A stretch of DNA of 64,000 bases from Perkinsus chesapeaki. Taxonomy: Eukaryota; Perkinsozoa; Perkinsida; Perkinsidae. The stretch spans positions 1-64,000 of the forward strand of contig JAAPAO010000057.1 of assembly GCA_013115145.1 (NCBI GenBank), in the 5' to 3' direction. This document shows positions 62,245 through 64,000 of this stretch, piece after piece (positions within the stretch are counted from its first letter, which is position 1; each line of letters starts with the position of its first letter). The translations under genes were made by a program, and so were the position numbers. The notes below the pieces were generated by a model, which was not told the origin of the DNA, searched no databases, and saw nothing but the letters and a program-made list of their open reading frames with translations.

Positions 62245-64000
62245 ATGTCCATCAGCCTGAGTAGGTCCCCTCGGGACATGTCCTCCCTTCGTATGGCCTG
62301 TAGTACGGGTAACAGTGTTGGGCCGGGAAGTTATGATCCAAAGAAGCCCAGGGGTGGCCCTATTACGGTAGTGGAGACAAGTTCGACATCGGACAAGTGC
62401 TTTTTGTAATAGGTTTATGAGGAGGTTAATGAAGATGGTACAGTAGAGACAATTCAGCTATTTAAACGAGGGACCGAGGTCAGGAGGGACTCATCTGAGG
62501 AAAAGTCGGTATGAGTATGATTAGGTACCGTTCCAAAGCCTTGAGGAGAAGTTTGCTGTATATAATAGAGCTAATGCATCTAAAACACCAGGTAAGGGTC
62601 ATAGGATAATAATAACATCATCATCGACGTTTGGACTTGCTCGACAAGTTTTCACCTTCATGTCACCGCAGCCATCCGCATGGCTACTTCCGCTTAACAA
62701 CAATCGCAGCATCTTTGTTAATAACTTACAATTTTGGGCAGGTCCTGGTACATACGCACCGATGTTGTCATGCTCTAAAGATTGTGGTAAATCAGCAGGA
62801 TATGGTCTTAAGTCAAGGTCAGCTAGGCTAGCACCAGTAGCACCAGGAAGCTCACAGTATACAGCAAGCACTGTAGTGGATAATCCCGGTAATACAGGAG
62901 TAATAGACATGGTAGAGGTGATGATGGTCAGGGCCAGGGGCATACTTTAGTGGTGATGATATGACCAATGGTCCTAGTGTACGTCGACGGTCAGAGGCAC
63001 CAATAAGGATACCAACTAGTAGAGTGTCAGCAAGTATACCAGTTAGAAGACTATTGCCAGGGGTAAACAAGGGTGAGATTGTTGTTGATAACTTTTATTA
63101 TTTGTTATTAGGATACAGTAAAGGATTCAGCAATACCTACGATGGACTTCACAGGCGACAAGGATGACACCTGTGGACCTGATAGATACTCAATAGAGTC
63201 GGCTAGAAGGGTTACAGGACCCGGGGTTAGGGATGCACAGTGGCACAAGTATAGGGAACAGAGGAAGGTCTTCCAACCGAGCCACTCTATATCCAACGAA
63301 CTGCCAGACCCGGTGGTGCCTGGACCAGGACAGTATCATGGGATGAACCATAATAATCGTAAACTGCCATCATTGGGAACTAGTCAGTTCCGAAGTAGAG
63401 TCCCTATGGCTCATCAAATAGTAGTGTACCCTGAGGGCAAGGTGGGGGGCAGCAGCTCAAGTCAGTATGGTGATGAGTTGGTCTCTACTGCTGCTAATAC
63501 AGCGACTACAACAGGAGGCTTTACCGATGGTGGCAACTACTGTGGGCATTATAGCTCAGCAAGGATGGCTATAGCTGCCCATAAGGCCGCAGTCGCCCCG
63601 TTCTCATCAAGTGTACCAAGATCAGATGGTTGGGCACGGACCGTAGAGGCACCATACACTACATCACACCGAGGTGGCCCTGGACCGGGGGCTTACCGTC
63701 AGCCCCGATCAAACTCACTAAAGGATGCAGTGACAGTATTGGCCAGGCCAGGAGGCAAAGCTGCTGGCACTGATAGCTTTACTACCAAAACTATTAAGCA
63801 TAAGCTTACTACAGTGGAGGGGGTGCACGTCCGTATGGTTGATGATCCTGTGGTGACACTTGGGCAACATAGGAGGTATTATGGCGTACATAACCCTTTG
63901 AACATGGCAATAGTATCCGAGGCACTTGATAACCGTGAACCTATGATATCATTTAATACTACTGATGGAAGACCGTGCAATAAGCCTTTACTTCAGACCA
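62245..64000 (+). CDS. Sperm-tail PG-rich (Shippo/STPGR) repeat protein, 3' end outside window
   Basis: Six exons are visible: 62245-62367, 62413-62478, 62525-62591, 62742-62888, 62932-63062 and 63112 onward, with introns of 45, 46, 150, 43 and 49 nt. Splicing restores repeated PGPGxY motifs: VGPGSYDP, TEVPFQSLEEKF followed by TPGPGTYAP, NPGPGAYFSG, VPGPGQYHG and GPGPGAYRQP. These short repeats mark proteins of the ODF3/STPG group, which lie on or inside axonemal doublet microtubules. Presence suggests a flagellated stage. The frame is still open at the window end with further low-complexity Ser/Thr/Gly sequence. The 150-nt intron could hide a small in-frame exon (a + frame is open there). 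Confidence 0.8.

Overview
The window is nuclear DNA from a unicellular eukaryote. Coding regions are split by canonical GT-AG introns, most only 39-50 nt long. The content is eukaryotic: a katanin, a KDEL receptor, BFR2/AATF, a mitochondrial carrier, a MAPKKK-like kinase and a flagellar PG-rich repeat protein. A flagellated alveolate of the Perkinsus type fits the tiny introns and the multiplied NFX1-type zinc-finger helicases. That assignment is inference (about 0.5), because no rRNA or organelle marker is present.

Layout. 0.5-2.7 kb (-): an orphan multi-exon gene with a signal-peptide-like N-terminus. 3.2-7.3 kb (-): two tandem cofactor-independent phosphoglycerate mutases. 8.1-9.9 kb (+): a ten-exon katanin p60-like 2 AAA ATPase, followed by BFR2/AATF (10.0-11.0 kb) and a TPR protein (11.1-13.2 kb). 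13.6-17.4 kb: poorly resolved, with a tRNA-Pro(AGG) and the end of an FHA-domain gene. 17.4-20.7 kb (+): a STE11/MAPKKK-like kinase.

22.2-46.3 kb (-): a 24-kb head-to-tail array of four ZNFX1-like proteins, here called A, D, E and F. The basic plan is CCCH finger(s), SF1 helicase, NFX1-type Cys/His modules and a C-terminal RZ-type finger. A and E read intact. D is broken by a frameshift in Walker A and by nonsense codons. F has one frameshift at a perfect hairpin. The repeated CGH module occurs about 15, 8, 3 and 3 times in A, D, E and F. One helicase-core block is almost identical at the DNA level in all four, including the broken copy, which points to gene conversion.

46.3-50.0 kb: no recognised gene. 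50.0-54.8 kb (+): a many-exon gene encoding a response-regulator receiver, a class III cyclase homology domain lacking metal-binding aspartates, and a Gly-rich/coiled-coil tail. 55.2-57.4 kb (-): a Lys/Glu-rich protein. 57.9-58.9 kb (-): a seven-exon KDEL receptor. 59.5-60.5 kb (+): a protein with two fused UPF0047/YjbQ domains. 60.6-60.9 kb: a small orphan. 61.1-62.1 kb (+): an intronless mitochondrial carrier. 62.2 kb to the end (+): a Shippo/STPGR flagellar repeat protein cut off by the window edge.

The genes do not form a pathway. The strongest theme is local tandem duplication with sequence homogenisation, in both the mutase pair and the ZNFX1 array. ZNFX1 proteins in animals act in RNA surveillance and antiviral sensing, so the array could be a fast-evolving RNA-defence locus; that role is inference.
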